A stretch of 64,000 bases of DNA from Chamaecyparis obtusa (lineage: Eukaryota > Streptophyta > Pinopsida > Cupressales > Cupressaceae). Location: contig BSBK01001879.1 in assembly GCA_027943335.1 (NCBI GenBank), positions 260,001 to 324,000 on the forward strand, written 5' to 3'. Under the pieces are notes generated by a model. The model had not been told where the DNA came from and did no database searches. It was given only the letters and a program-made list of their open reading frames with translations. Below, piece after piece: positions 24,352 to 36,400 of this stretch (position 1 is its first letter; every line of letters starts with the position of its first letter). Both the position numbers and the translations under genes were made by a program.

Positions 24352-27300
24352 TTACAGAGAGAATCCAAAATTTGATAGAAAATTAGAATGTACCTTCATT
24401 ATCAGTTCCAGGGTTCTGTCCCAATTTTCTTGCAGAATCTTGCATGTTTGGATTGCAATTTGGACTTCTGCAGAGAGTTCAATCATGTGATCTGCTATTG
24501 AGAACTGATTGTCATAAATCAATGTTTTGGAATGTTCAATGTGCTTATACATTGTATTCATGATGGGAAGGATCATGTTCTGAATGTCTAGCAGTGTGGA
24601 CCGGATCCTTGTGTCTTCTTTTAGTAGTTCTGACTGCATATTTGATAGGTATGAGATTTTCATGTGATGAGAAGAGTTTGAACTTGGTTCAAGTTGCAGC
24701 TTCTGTATGCTAATCTTCAAATCCTCATCAATTTTATTCATTTTATCCTTGACATCCTTGGTGAACTCGGCAACATTGCATAGTCTGGCCAAAAGAGAGG
24801 TAACATTCGAATAGGAAGAGTCAATGTTTGACAAAACTGAAGACAATTCGACTTGATTAATAGCTATGTGTTGAGCAATGTGCTCAAGCACTTTATTGTT
24901 GAATCTATTCTTGGCTCTTTCAACTAACTTTTCTATCCCAGATGAATCCTCATTGTACTTATTTACTACTTCTACTAATTGTAACAAAACATGTTGAGAG
25001 GAGTCTACTTTAATACCTAATGCTTCAGACAAAATGTCCTTAGCATCTTTAATGATTTGATATTCCTTGTCTCTCTCCTCTTTAAGCTTCTTTTGCTTCG
25101 CTTTCCTTTGGAGGATTTCACCTATATTTTGCATTTGATCCGCTGATAGATTTGCAAAATCTAATGTTGGAATCTCTATTTCCTCATCTAGGTCTATATC
25201 CTCTACTATATTCTTACCCAAAAATCTTATACTCGGTTGAGCCTTAGGCTTATCTATACTTAATGCCTTAGTAGTAGTGATAGTAGACATAGTAGGACTG
25301 GCTATAGAGACTGGTATACTGTCTATTGGACAACTTAAAGTATTTACACTTGTAGAATCAAAAACTGGAATACTTACTGTTGGAAAACTTGATGAAGTAG
25401 GAGACTGCAACTCGGTAGAAGAAATCGTAGTTGCTTTTGTTGTTGCTATAGGTGATTGGACAAATGTTGAAGTTGTCACAACCATGCTTGAAGGTGTCTC
25501 CGGGCTAGATGTAGAAACTTTTACTGGAGAGGTAGGAAGTGATGCAATGACTTCTGCCACTATCCTCACAGTATCATCTACCTCAGTGGCTTCTTCCTGT
25601 TCATCACTGTCATCTTCAATGTCTTTTATTATAACTGTTTCAATACTCGGTTGGTGAAGATGATATATGTTCTTCCATGTGGCATTTGCAGCCTTCACAA
25701 CTGATTCAATATTGTTAATCAGAATCAAACAAGTATTGAACTTCAGTGTCATCTTATTTTCATTCTCCTTCAATGCCTTCTTTATTTCATCATTTTTCAA
25801 GCTCGGCATTAACTGTCTCAGGGTTTGATCAAAAATGTCTTTTACAATTTGCTTTGGATTGCTCCATCTCATTTTTATTGGATCTAATAAAGCTGTTGGA
25901 ACCTGTGGGGCTATTTCATCAGGAGAGTATTTCCACTGTCCCATCTTTTCAATAATAGCATCTTCTATCTCCTTTTGTTCTGTTTCAGTTCTTGTTTCAT
26001 ATCTAAAAGATTTTATATTACTTACTCCAGATCCTGATCCTTCTCTAAAAAGTTTGATCTTCTCTTGAAGGGTTAGAGGAGGCCTTTTGAATATTATATC
26101 TTTGTCTATCTTGTCTGCCTTACCTCTTGCACTTCTCCTTGTAAATACAGCAGTGGGAGGCTTAGGTGCCTTAGTGATGAATACCTTTCCTTTCTTCTTT
26201 GCAGGTTTTGGTTCCTCTATTTTCTCATCCTTTTCCTTTTCTTCTTCAGTGTCTTCTCCTTTGTCCTCGGTTAGCATTTGCATTTTGGCTATCCTCTTCT
26301 TTCCTTTATTTACTGCCTATGGAAGTTTTATGCTTAATTCAATTCTCACCTTTGCTTCTTCATATGTTCCAAAATATGGAGCTTTGGGATTAACAGGATG
26401 ATTAAGAAGGGCTTCAATGATATTCTTGGTTTCATCAATGTTTACCTCATAAGGAAGAGGTTTTACATGTACAATCCTCAGTTTAGCTGCTTGAATGTAT
26501 ACTCTGTCACAGTCCACCATGAAACAAATATCATCCTTATAATCCTCAACCAACTTCTATGGAATCCAAAATCTGTCATTCATTTTCTCTTTGAAAGACT
26601 CAAAATAACTATCCATGATGCTCTCAAAATTTTCACCCATTTCTGAAATATATTCATTTATCTCATAAAGAACTGGCACATCTTTTCTCCATACTACTTT
26701 TCCTTTGGAAGGGAAGAATTTTTGAGCATAGAAGAATAAACAGACTAGTAGAGATCCAAACTTACATGGATTGTTTTTGGAAGTTTGAATGCTTTCCATG
26801 TTCTTGTTAAACTGTTTTAACAATAAATCTGCAAGGTCAAATGATAAGTTATTCTTGACCACCTTGTATGCTAGGTCTATGGCTTCACAGGAGACACTAT
26901 TCTATTGACTTGAACTATATATTTTATGGGCAATTATGTGTGTACCAAACTTCAGTTCAGCATCAGTAATGCTTCTTACTTTCATGCCTCTACAGTCCCA
27001 CTCGGCTAGGGTTTTCTTCTCCAGTTTCGGCAGACCTAGGGTTTTGGTAGTTTTATCTTTGTTTAACATGGGAAGACCGGTGATTTGATGAATCATCTTC
27101 TTAGTGATCTCTATGGGTTTCTCAAGCCAAATCTTGCCATCATTTACACGGCTGAGAATGTATCTAACCCATTTCTCCCAAAAGTTTTGAGGTAAATGTG
27201 CAATGTGAACTAATCCCTTGTCTTCCAGATGTTTGTGCTCGGGTTTTAGAATACCATCCACACACAGTTCCTCACGCACAATATATAGCTCTAGGTTTCC

Positions 27301-27495
27301 CATTTCTTGAATTGCACAATTGAAATGATTGTGAATATTGTTAACAAGTAGTACCTTAGGAGGAATCTGAGATTGAGCTCCGTTCGGGTCTAGGGCTACT
27401 GCAATTGCGGGCACGAGTTTGAAATCTGGTGCTCTCCATTCCCCTTGGACTAACATTTCTGATCCTTTCTTCGCTAAAGTGTTGGATGATGCCAT
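24352..27495 (-). pseudogene. Element A second protein (unknown, Transposase_32-like), 1,048 codons with three amber stops
   Basis: From ATG 27495 (MASSNTLAKKG) to 24352 the frame never shifts. It is interrupted only by three TAGs, at 26902-26904, 26557-26559 and 26317-26319. Each is one C-to-T change from CAG. The N-terminal ~350 residues contain ILSRVNDGKIWLEKPIE and ITKKMIHQITGLPML, resembling the putative plant transposon protein domain and the element B protein. The remainder is charged: a Lys/Glu stretch near 26200, a Ser/Thr/Pro-rich middle (~25250-25560) and a Leu-rich, helical C-terminus. The last 643 codons are fully open. No known enzymatic motif is seen. The protein is predicted soluble, and its role in the element is unknown. 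Confidence 0.8.
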
Positions 27496-27995
27496 GGTAG
27501 CTCACAGAGAATTCTTTTCACAAAAGTATTTGAATCGCTGGATTGCTCTTAAAATTTTCTGCTCTCAAAGTGCTAAAGTTCGCGGTGAAGAATGAGTTTG
27601 ATTTCTTGCCTTTTGTTTACAACTCTATCATTAATGCTCAGTACAAATTAGGGTATGAATTTCGACAGACTGTCACCCACTATGAATTAATTACTTGGTA
27701 AAGACTTCGCAACTCGGTGAACTCGAGAATTCATATTACTCCGACCTCGCTCGGTAAAGACTGGTACCGACCTTGCTCGGTGAAAATTGATACCGACCTT
27801 CCTGTGATCTTATTGCATCTTGTATGCCGATTTAGATCTATTTTTTTTTAATTCAGTTCTGGAACTGCTTGAAATTGGTCTATGAGAATACAGTTCCAGT
27901 GCTTTCTTAGAAATTTAGTTTGAGTCAATAGAGCCACCCATTCCATTACTTGGACTGGTTTGCTCGGTAGATTTAGGAATCCAATTTTGTCTTAT
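27496..27995 (-). other. Spacer between the two genes of element A
   Basis: About 500 bp without a reading frame. Holds several ACTCGGT/GCTCGGT words at 27700-27800 in the phrase ACCGACCT...CTCGGTRAA, the same word that recurs in the LTR. It may hold leader or promoter sequence for the second gene, but nothing decisive is visible. Confidence 0.5.
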
Positions 27996-29108
27996 CTATT
28001 TCCTGACCTTAGTTGCTTCATTCTTCTTTCCATCTTCAATTTCACTAGCATTCATGCAATTTCTGGCTATGTGACCGAGTTTAGTGCATATGAAGCATCT
28101 TACGGTAGTATCTCTTTTCCTTAGATGATGTTTTATGCAGTTCATGCCAATGTGTCCATATTCTCCACAGTAATGACATCTACACCAGGTGTTGTAATCC
28201 CATCCAAACATTACTTTCATAATTTTTTCTACTGGATTGAATGTTTTGGATCTACACTCGGATGCCTTGTGACCTTGTTTGTTGCATTTCTGACAATTAC
28301 CTTTGAATCTTGGTTTTTCCCTGCATTCATATGCTTTGTGACCATGCTGATTGTAGTTGTAGCATTTTCCATTGAATTCTGCTTTTTCATTGCTCCAACA
28401 TTTATTTGAAGTATGTCCTATTTTACCACAATGATTACAAGTAGGTTTCTGATTTCTTTGAGTACCTTGCTTAGAGGATTCACCTTCTGTTTTGTATCCA
28501 GGTCCTGCTTTTCCTTTTTGCCTATGAAGATTTCGATTATACAGCTGATCTAGGTCTTCTTGGCTTTTCAACATTCTTTCATTGATTTTTTTTTCAGTGT
28601 TTAGGTCATCCACCAATCTTAGATTGATTTCCTTTTCAGATCTTAATTCTTCTCTTATGCTTTCTATTTCTGAACTTAGAGTCAGAATTTCCTCATTTGT
28701 ATGGGAGATCTGATCAATTAGGTTTTCTAGCTGAAGGGTTTTATTTTGGACTTCATTGGTCCTTCCATCTAATTCATCTTTCAACTTGTTTCTTTGTTCT
28801 AAGATCTCACAAAATCTTGTTGAGTGTAGCTCTTGTTCTCTTTTTAATTTTCTCACTTCTTCCTGCAGAGACCCATTCTTTTCTAGGAGTTCTTTGACAG
28901 CATTGTTTGCTTCATCTGAGCTATCTGAGGGAAAAAGATCTTCAATCTTTTCTTCAATGTAATTCTGATCATTCATCTGATTTGCAAGTTCCTTCCTTCT
29001 TCTTAGGGATTGGGAAAGATGTTCTTTTGCTTCTTTAAGTTTAGCTATGGCCACTTCCAGATCTAGCTTTTCATTTTCAATCACCTTGTTCAGTTTAAAT
29101 ACCTCCAT
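27996..29108 (-). CDS. Element A Gag-like coiled-coil protein with five zinc knuckles
   Basis: Intact 370-codon frame from ATG 29108, about 50 bp after the primer-binding site, so the start is well placed. Residues 1-200 are a nearly continuous Glu/Lys/Leu coiled coil without a recognisable Copia capsid (UBN2) domain. The C-terminal part has five CCHC knuckles in a row: CNHCGKIGHTSNKC, CYNYNQHGHKAYEC (second Cys replaced by Tyr), CQKCNKQGHKASEC, CHYCGEYGHIGMNC and CFICTKLGHIARNC. In retroelements such knuckles bind genomic RNA, so a packaging role is likely. The coiled coil may replace the capsid for assembly (inference). This is one of the few uninterrupted genes in the window. Confidence 0.85.
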   Translation of the reverse strand: MEVFKLNKVIENEKLDLEVAIAKLKEAKEHLSQSLRRRKELANQMNDQNYIEEKIEDLFPSDSSDEANNAVKELLEKNGSLQEEVRKLKREQELHSTRFCEILEQRNKLKDELDGRTNEVQNKTLQLENLIDQISHTNEEILTLSSEIESIREELRSEKEINLRLVDDLNTEKKINERMLKSQEDLDQLYNRNLHRQKGKAGPGYKTEGESSKQGTQRNQKPTCNHCGKIGHTSNKCWSNEKAEFNGKCYNYNQHGHKAYECREKPRFKGNCQKCNKQGHKASECRSKTFNPVEKIMKVMFGWDYNTWCRCHYCGEYGHIGMNCIKHHLRKRDTTVRCFICTKLGHIARNCMNASEIEDGKKNEATKVRK

Positions 29109-29160
29109 TGTCTTGGATCTTTGCTCAAGCTAGTTAAGCTTTATCTTGAGAACCAATACT

Positions 29161-29174
29161 GCTCTGATACCAAT
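29161..29174 (-). other. Primer-binding site of element A
   Basis: Minus strand ATTGGTATCAGAGC next to the 5' LTR, complementary to initiator tRNA-Met. Confidence 0.85.
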
Positions 29175-30294
29175 TTTTGGAAATATTCAAGAATTAACCA
29201 AGTTACTGAGAGGGGAGGGGTGAATCAATAACTCTGAATTTTCTTTCAATTATAGATGTATTAGCATATAGTTTACTTTATCCCTTTGCATATAGAAAGC
29301 ATGAAACTTAAAAGCATTCACAACAATGACACATAGATTTGGTTACCCAGAAACCTTCCAAAAGAAAGTAAAACTGGGGTGGGGATGAAACCCACAAGGC
29401 TTTAGTACTGCAGTATAAAGTTGGCCAGTTAAAGCTTACAATTGATCACTTCTGATGATTTGCCCTGCTAGGAGCAATAAGGACTGCTAGGTCCACCTTG
29501 TTAGAGGATTTTTACAAACTTACAAAAGAAGTATGTACTCGGTAAAGAGATTTTACAAAAGACTGTTAAGTCTACCCGATTAAAGGATTTTAGTATTGAT
29601 TCACCTATTAGGATGAAATAGTAGATCTCTTGCTTTGCAACTGAATTACTAAATGAGATTCGCTGATGTACTGATCACCTTCTGTGATGAATTTGTCTTT
29701 GTTGTTCCTTATACTGTTGTAGCCCTTTGTAATTCGCTTATCTCTGCCTTTCTTTCTTTTTCACATTCATACTCATTACATCTTGGTATTTTTACAACAT
29801 TGTTTATATACAAGTCTAAACAATTAATTACAATTACAATTACAAAGTCGGCTTGACAAATAAACATAAGTGCTACTAAGTCGGCCCAAGTATGGTTACA
29901 CGGTTCCTCCAAACTAACTCGGTGACTTTCTAATACTCGGCGTCCACTACATTACTCGGCATCGTCATGCACTCGGTAGAAGTGAAGGCTCAGTTCATAC
30001 TGACCACTCAGTAAGTTTTGAACTCGGTAAATACTGGTGACTCGGTAGACATAATGTTACTTGGTTTACACTGTCCTGCTCGGTTTGCACTATCCTGCTC
30101 GGTTTGCACTGTTCTGCTCAGTTTGTACTGTTCTACTCGGTTTGCACTATTCTACTCGGTTTGCACTGTTCTGCTTGGTTTGCACTATTCTGCTCGATTT
30201 GCACTGTTTTGCTCGGTTTGCACTATTCTGCTCAGTTTGCACATAGAATGCAAATAAGTGTTGTCACTAGTGGCAATCCTGCTTAATGCCAATA
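29175..30294 (-). repeat. 5' LTR of element A
   Basis: TTTTGGAAATATTC... to ...TTAATGCCAATA (the ends are decayed from TG...CA), 1,120 bp. It is 72 bp longer than the other LTR, explained by about three more 19-bp repeat units (about 9.5 copies at 30061-30240) and a 15-bp insertion near 29302. Confidence 0.93.
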
Positions 30295-33049
30295 GATCCT
30301 AAGTTAGCACTATCATCCATACCAGATGGAGTTTTGCATTTGGAAAATGTAAGAAGTTATCTTGGATGTAAGATTGAAACCCTAAGTGACAATGACTTTA
30401 CCAATGAGTATCAGAAGATTTACAATCATGATATGTCTTTGAAGAAAGGATATGAACATTTGAAAGACAATGAGATTGTTATGTATTCATTGAAATATGA
30501 GTTTGACGATGAAGAATGCACTAAGATCATTTTGAGCAGAATTCATAATGGGAAATTTTGGCTAGAGGATAGAGTAATAGACATTACTGCTGATTTGATT
30601 CATGATGTAAATGGATTATCTAAATTTGGTGCTATTCCCTTAAATGAGAAGAATATGAGGAAAACACTTATTGATAACACAGGTTCATCCTATAATGGTA
30701 GAGGAATTGTAATCAGTAAAATCAAGCAAGATGATGTGAGATATTTGTGCAAAATCCTAACCACTAAGTTTTGTGCAAATTCTAGAGAAGATGATATGGT
30801 AGCTAGTATGGTACATATAGCATATTTGATGTGTGTTGACAAGGTGCCAATAGATATGTGTGAAATCCTGAGAATTCAATTGTTTGAAAACTTGGAGAAG
30901 ATTGAGAAGACCAAGTATGCACAATTTAGATTTTCTTCTTTGATCACTTATATGTTTTTCCACCTATTAAGAAGATTTCCTTACATAGTTATAGATGATT
31001 GGAATAATGGACAAAACACTATGGAAAGAATCAATAAATTATATTTGAAACATGTTATTGATAAAGTGAATGAAAGTACTATGTTGGTATTGAAGACATT
31101 TCAGAGATTGGTATCTAGCAGATCAAGGATTCCACAGTCTGTTGTGGAGAAATATAAAAATGATATATGTTTCATGGTTGACACTGACTTTACCTATATT
31201 GAAGCAATGGAACCTAGAATTGAGTTCATAGACCCTCTTGGCTATGAGATATTTGAGGCAGAGATAGAAGGATATGTTGGCAGGTTACTTAAGAGTAAGT
31301 TGGACACCCAGTGCAAGAGATTTGGAGCATTTGAAGAAAACTTCAACCTTGCTAAAGCTATAATGGAAGAAAAGCAATCTAAGAAGAGAGTGGACATCAC
31401 TATAAAGAAAATATTAAAGGATTCTGGCATGACAGAGCATGAGTTTGATATTGCAAAGAAGACAGCAGCAACCAGAGGTATTGAGCAGAAAGAAATCTTG
31501 TATGTACCTCCCTTGTCATCAAGTGCAATTGACCATGAACCTACACAAGTAAAGGTGAAATTTGAGGAACTTGATGAAGAACAAGAAACAAGGAAATCCA
31601 CTAGATCCTCTTCCTCCACACCCAACAAGAGAGTGAAGGAAAGTTCTACAGGACTTGGTAAGAGGCAAAAAGTTTTGGTGCCACCAGTCCCTATGAAAAT
31701 TGCAATAATTAATGATGATGACACTACTATGAAGAAGAAAGCATGGAAACCCAGAATTGAGAGAGTGAATGAAGAAATCATACAAGATGGAGACTTTACT
31801 AAGATGAATAAGTACTATGACCTTTATAACTATTATGAGAGATTGAATCTTGAAAATTCTATTGTTAAGTACATGATTCTAGCTAACAAGAAGTTTGATA
31901 CTATTTAGGTCAAGATTCCTAATGACCTATTCAAGAAGCTTGTTAACAGGAAAATGAGAGCACAAGAAGATAAAACTATGAGAGAAAATATGGTGAAGAA
32001 ACTATGTTGTGAAAGATGATGAGCATCTTAAATATATTTTGAAGTCCCTTGGCACTCTTTCGAGGACTAAGAGGAGAACCATTCAGATCATGACAGGATA
32101 GTATGAGCAAGTGAGAACAGAAATAGAACAAGCAATAATTAAAGTTATGGCAAAAATTTTTGGAGAGACTTCAGTTGTAGGAGAGCAAGAGAAAGAAGTA
32201 GAATAGGAGGATATTCCTTCTCCACCTACTATAAATATTGAAGAAGAATCTATGAATGTTGAAGGTACAAAGATTACTTTGGACACTGAAGAAAATGTAT
32301 TTCAGAGCTTAGAAAACATTGTTGACAATTCAGCTCTTGATGAACCAGATAGAACTAAACAACCAGAACAAACTCAATCTATGACTGAAGAACCTAAAGA
32401 AACTAAGGTATAAGTACCCCTTCCTACAAAAGAAGACATCAGTCTTACTCCTAAGACTAAAAAGAAGAAAGAAATTAGATCTTTATTTGAAGATTTAGGA
32501 AAGGAAGTTGATGATGATGATCAGTTAGAATTGATCACTTCCCTAAATAAAATTATTGGTAAAAATGAGAAGGTAAAGAATCTTGAAGGTTGTCTGAAGG
32601 ACTTAACTAAATATTTACAAGGAGTTGTAACCACATAGATTGCAAATGCAGACCCTCTGGAGAAAGAAAAGAAACTGATGAGAACCTTTGATGATGAGTT
32701 TACAAATTTATCTGAGATTGCAAAGGTAAAGGAACAAGCAGACTATGAGGCTAGAATGTTTTTCAATATCAGTCAAAATATCAGAGATGATGTCAATAGT
32801 CTTGATATCTATATCAAGGATTTGAGGAGACATTTGGGAATAGGAAAGTCTTTGTACATACAATGTATAATACCAGATATTTTGGTAGCAGAAGAAGACA
32901 AGCAGATCAAGCTGAAGGAAGTAGAGCTTCAGAATGAATCAAACCTTCTTTCTAATCCCAATGTGAAGATTAGTCATGTTGAGAAGAAAGTTCAGAAGTT
33001 GTATGATGAAATAAGAATTTTGCAAGATGAGAGGAACAGAAAAATGAGG

Positions 33050-33066
33050 CACTAATAAATTTGGGG
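33050..33066 (+). repeat. Left terminal inverted repeat of the CACTA element
   Basis: CACTAATAAATTTGGGG, inverted at 56551-56567 with a single mismatch. Homology continues weakly inward as ...TTGCGA. Confidence 0.95.
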
Positions 33067-33074
33067 CCATTTTG

Positions 33075-33440
33075 CGATTGCTATGTGTCGCCATTGCGAC
33101 GGCTATGTGTCGCTATAGCGACAGTGATAGGCGTCACAATTTTTTACTTGCAAATCACGACGTCTATGGGTTTCCATCACAATTGTGACGCCCTACCGTC
33201 ACAATGTCACTGCTTCACCCATTCAGCACCTCCGTCGCATTGCGATGGTAGGGCATCACAATTGTGACGGTCCTCCGAAGCAATTGCGACAGGCCTGGGC
33301 GTCGCCAATATGGCACCGCCGTCGCATGTCTTGGGAGGACTGTCGCAATTGCGACGGTCCTCCGAAGCAACTGCGACGGGCCTGGGCATCGCCAATACGG
33401 TGCCGCCATCGCATCTCTTGGGAGGGCCGTCGCAATTTCT
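33075..33440. repeat. GC-rich palindromic subterminal repeats, left end
   Basis: Repeated words built on GTCGCAATTGCGAC and variants (GTCACAATTGTGAC, GTCGCTATAGCGAC). The sequence GACGGTCCTCCGAAGCAA starts an 87-bp unit present at 33266 and 33353. In En/Spm-type elements, subterminal motifs of this kind are binding sites for the TNP1/TnpA protein. That role is inferred here from position and palindromy. Confidence 0.75.
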
Positions 33441-36400
33441 TTTTTCCTTCAACAAATGAGGATAGTCACTCTAAAGACAACATGATAATGTACACTCACT
33501 GTAAGGACAGTCACAAATGAGGACATCTCACAGTGACTGTCCCTTGTGTGATTGCCACTTGAATGTATTGCTATTTAGCCACATTAATGCTTTTCTTCTT
33601 CAACAAATGAGGATAGTCACTCTAAAGACAACATGATAATGTACACTCACAGTATATGTATATATGTATAAGATGGTGTCCTAAGCTTCTCTTTCACTAA
33701 TCCTCGATATCTGACCTAATTACAAAGACTAAAGATGTCAACTTGAGAACAATAAGCTCAAACTCATTATTAGACAGACACAAGCTCAAGGCCAATGCGT
33801 AGTCTATGCTAAACCAAGGATGGTGATTCCTTCAGTTTTATACATATAATTAAAGGAAAATAAAATAATGATTAACTTTTGTTCGTAGCTACCCACCCTT
33901 ACCAGATGAAGGCCTAAAAACTATCACTAGACTTTACTATGCACATTGGTGTACTCAAATTCAAATCCCATTTGATCAATATCATGCATTATAAAGGACA
34001 CAAACAACTCAGCATAACCGTCAACAAATTTATCAAATGCTAGCTTCCATAAAATGGTACGACATCAAGTTTATCAAGCTTTGCTAGTTGATAATACAAG
34101 TCAACAAAAATAAAGATAAATGAATTTTGATTTCCTTATGTGGGTGGGGGTTGAGTGGTAGCAGACCAATGACTTCATCTAAATTGAGTGGCAAGGTTCA
34201 ACCTTCTACACCAAGTACTCATGTACATAAATAAAAATGTTGCTTCTAAAGTATGACATGACCTAGGACACAACAGAAAAACCAAGACTATACTTGAACT
34301 AATAAAGTCTAGCTTTACATTTTTGTTATGATGTATTCCAAATGTATGGTAAAAGTTCATAAATCAGGCATATACTTTATCAATCGTAGGCTATCATATA
34401 AGCTCCATATTTTTAAAAATATATGGCATTGAACTTTCTCAAGTCTAGCTAAATTAGCTAAATACTTCTTAGAATAAACTTCAAATGGATTGGAAGAAAT
34501 CAGAAATCATGGATTACTTCAGCAATTCAGAGACTATCATATAAGTTCTATATATTGCAATAGAGTAGATTCTATGATAAACCTTAAAGAAACATTACAG
34601 CTTTTGCTCAAGCCAACCAATTTCAATCAATATTCATATCAATACATAGCACCCAGTCTAAGAACACCCAAATTAGCATACTCTTGCACGGTTATATCTT
34701 TTCTCAGAAATTTATAATAATACATGAATTCATTGAATTCCAGTTTTACTTGACCTTTTGGCACCCAAGACATGCATTGCAAACTGAAAGAATGTCATCC
34801 CCCAGTCTTGACTGTAAATGCTTTCACAATTTTCCTATCTAAAACACAGACCATCAATCATCTTATGAGTTGAGCCCTTGCAAAGGATTGAGATCAGCAA
34901 TTTGAGTTGCTCTTGAACAATCAAGAACATTTTGTAAGTAATAACTTAATAAAACAATGATTTTTTTTATTAAAAAAAATTAGTTGGTTAAGTGACAAAG
35001 CAACAGTCTCTTTGTCTGAAAACTATCACATTAGCAATTATATTGACAAATCAGAGAAATGTCCATTTTAAGAACATCAATTTCTTCATACAAACCTCAT
35101 AAAAGAAACAGTAATTATTATAATAAAGAGAAACTTCTAATAAAGGGTTTGACCAGAAGAAAGAGATCTAAGAATAACCTTAATACAATGATAAATATTT
35201 GTCGAGAAGATGCAGCAATTTGCTATTCAGAACCATAGCAATGGAAATCAGATTAATAGCAAGCAAGACAATAATAGACACTAACTTTAGGAGTTCATTT
35301 TAGCAAGCAAACAATAATAATAGCAAGCAAGATTAATATATTTAGTAGTTCATTTCATCAAAAGCAGAGGAAAGAAATACACAACAACAGAAAGACATAC
35401 ATCTGAAAGATAATCAATGCCTTCATCAGCAGCAGATAAAGATAGACTCAGCAGTAGCAGCAATAAATTAGCAGAGGAACATTGATACATGTTTACAACT
35501 ATCACTGTGATATTACAAGGAAACCTACATAAATCTATCACAGCAGCATAATCAAAGTCCTCAAACACATTCAACAATTCATCTCAACTATAGAATCATA
35601 CGTATCAAAACTACAGATTAAGCATTCATCGACACAAGAGATCAAACCTCCAACATAGCATTAAGCATTCATCAACACACGAGATCAAACCTCCAAACTA
35701 AGATTTACATGTAGCAAGGGCATGACTACAATGATTTGGATGGTTCATGACAAGAATTCACACATCTACTTATATTGCTATAAAATAATGTGCTATAACC
35801 CTACAACAACTCAAGCAACTAAAAATAGGTCCAAAATCCAAGGTAATATAATTTGGTTGTGAGACACCTGCCTATAAATTTTAGACCTTATAAACTTTAC
35901 AAAATATCCTTAAAGAGTGAAAATCTTAGTAGAAAATATTGCAAGGTTACATATAGAAATGTTCATAACACACTTACCTTTTACGAATCTAATATTGTGT
36001 CACTAAATAGGACTGTATACATAAGAGGCATTCAAGTTTTTATGAAATGAGATTTTCTTAGCCAACACAAACTTAGCTTAAGACAGATTCCTTCTATTAC
36101 AAAGCATCTCTCTACTTCATACCTCCATATTCCTACTAGCAATTTCATCCATTTGTTGAAGATGTTGCTGCCTCCCGTGCTCATCTTCCTTGAATCAAAG
36201 ATGAAGCTTGACCACTGAGAAAATACACTGATTCTGCAAATGCCTCAATTGTTTTTGAAATTCTAAAGCTTCATCCCTATATGTTGTTGTTGCTTCCCTG
36301 CCATGCAAGAAAAACAAGACAAAATAATTAATATGCATTAAGCTAGTGACACAGCTAAGTATGAAAAATGCTCCAAGTTATGATAAAATTGTGAAAATAA

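Larger units (their letters stand above)
23064..30294 (-). mobile_element. Pol-less LTR retrotransposon A
   Basis: Complete 7,231-bp minus-strand element. LTRs are 23064-24111 and 29175-30294, with the 6-bp duplication GATCCT at 23058-23063 and 30295-30300 (5 bp is typical, so one base may be chance). PPT and PBS are in place. It codes for a Gag-like protein (27996-29108) and a long unknown protein (24352-27495). No protease, integrase, RT or RNase H is visible. It inserted into the second gene of element B. LTR copies look more alike than those of B and C, consistent with a later insertion. Confidence 0.93.

Noticed and set aside
24352..27495. Programmed amber readthrough in element A
   Set aside because: The three TAGs have no shared downstream context, and the same Gln-to-stop pattern occurs in clearly dead genes nearby, so decay is simpler.
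30018..30286. Overlapping frames rich in Leu-His-Cys-Ala-Phe in the LTR of element A
   Set aside because: They are translations of the 19-bp tandem repeat in all frames, with no start context or homology.
33185..33520. Arg/Trp/Pro-rich frames on both strands at the CACTA left end
   Set aside because: They come from GC-rich subterminal repeats and not from a gene.
36130..36300. A captured gene exon on the minus strand
   Set aside because: Coding-like only in part, with an in-frame stop and no partner exon or recognised family.
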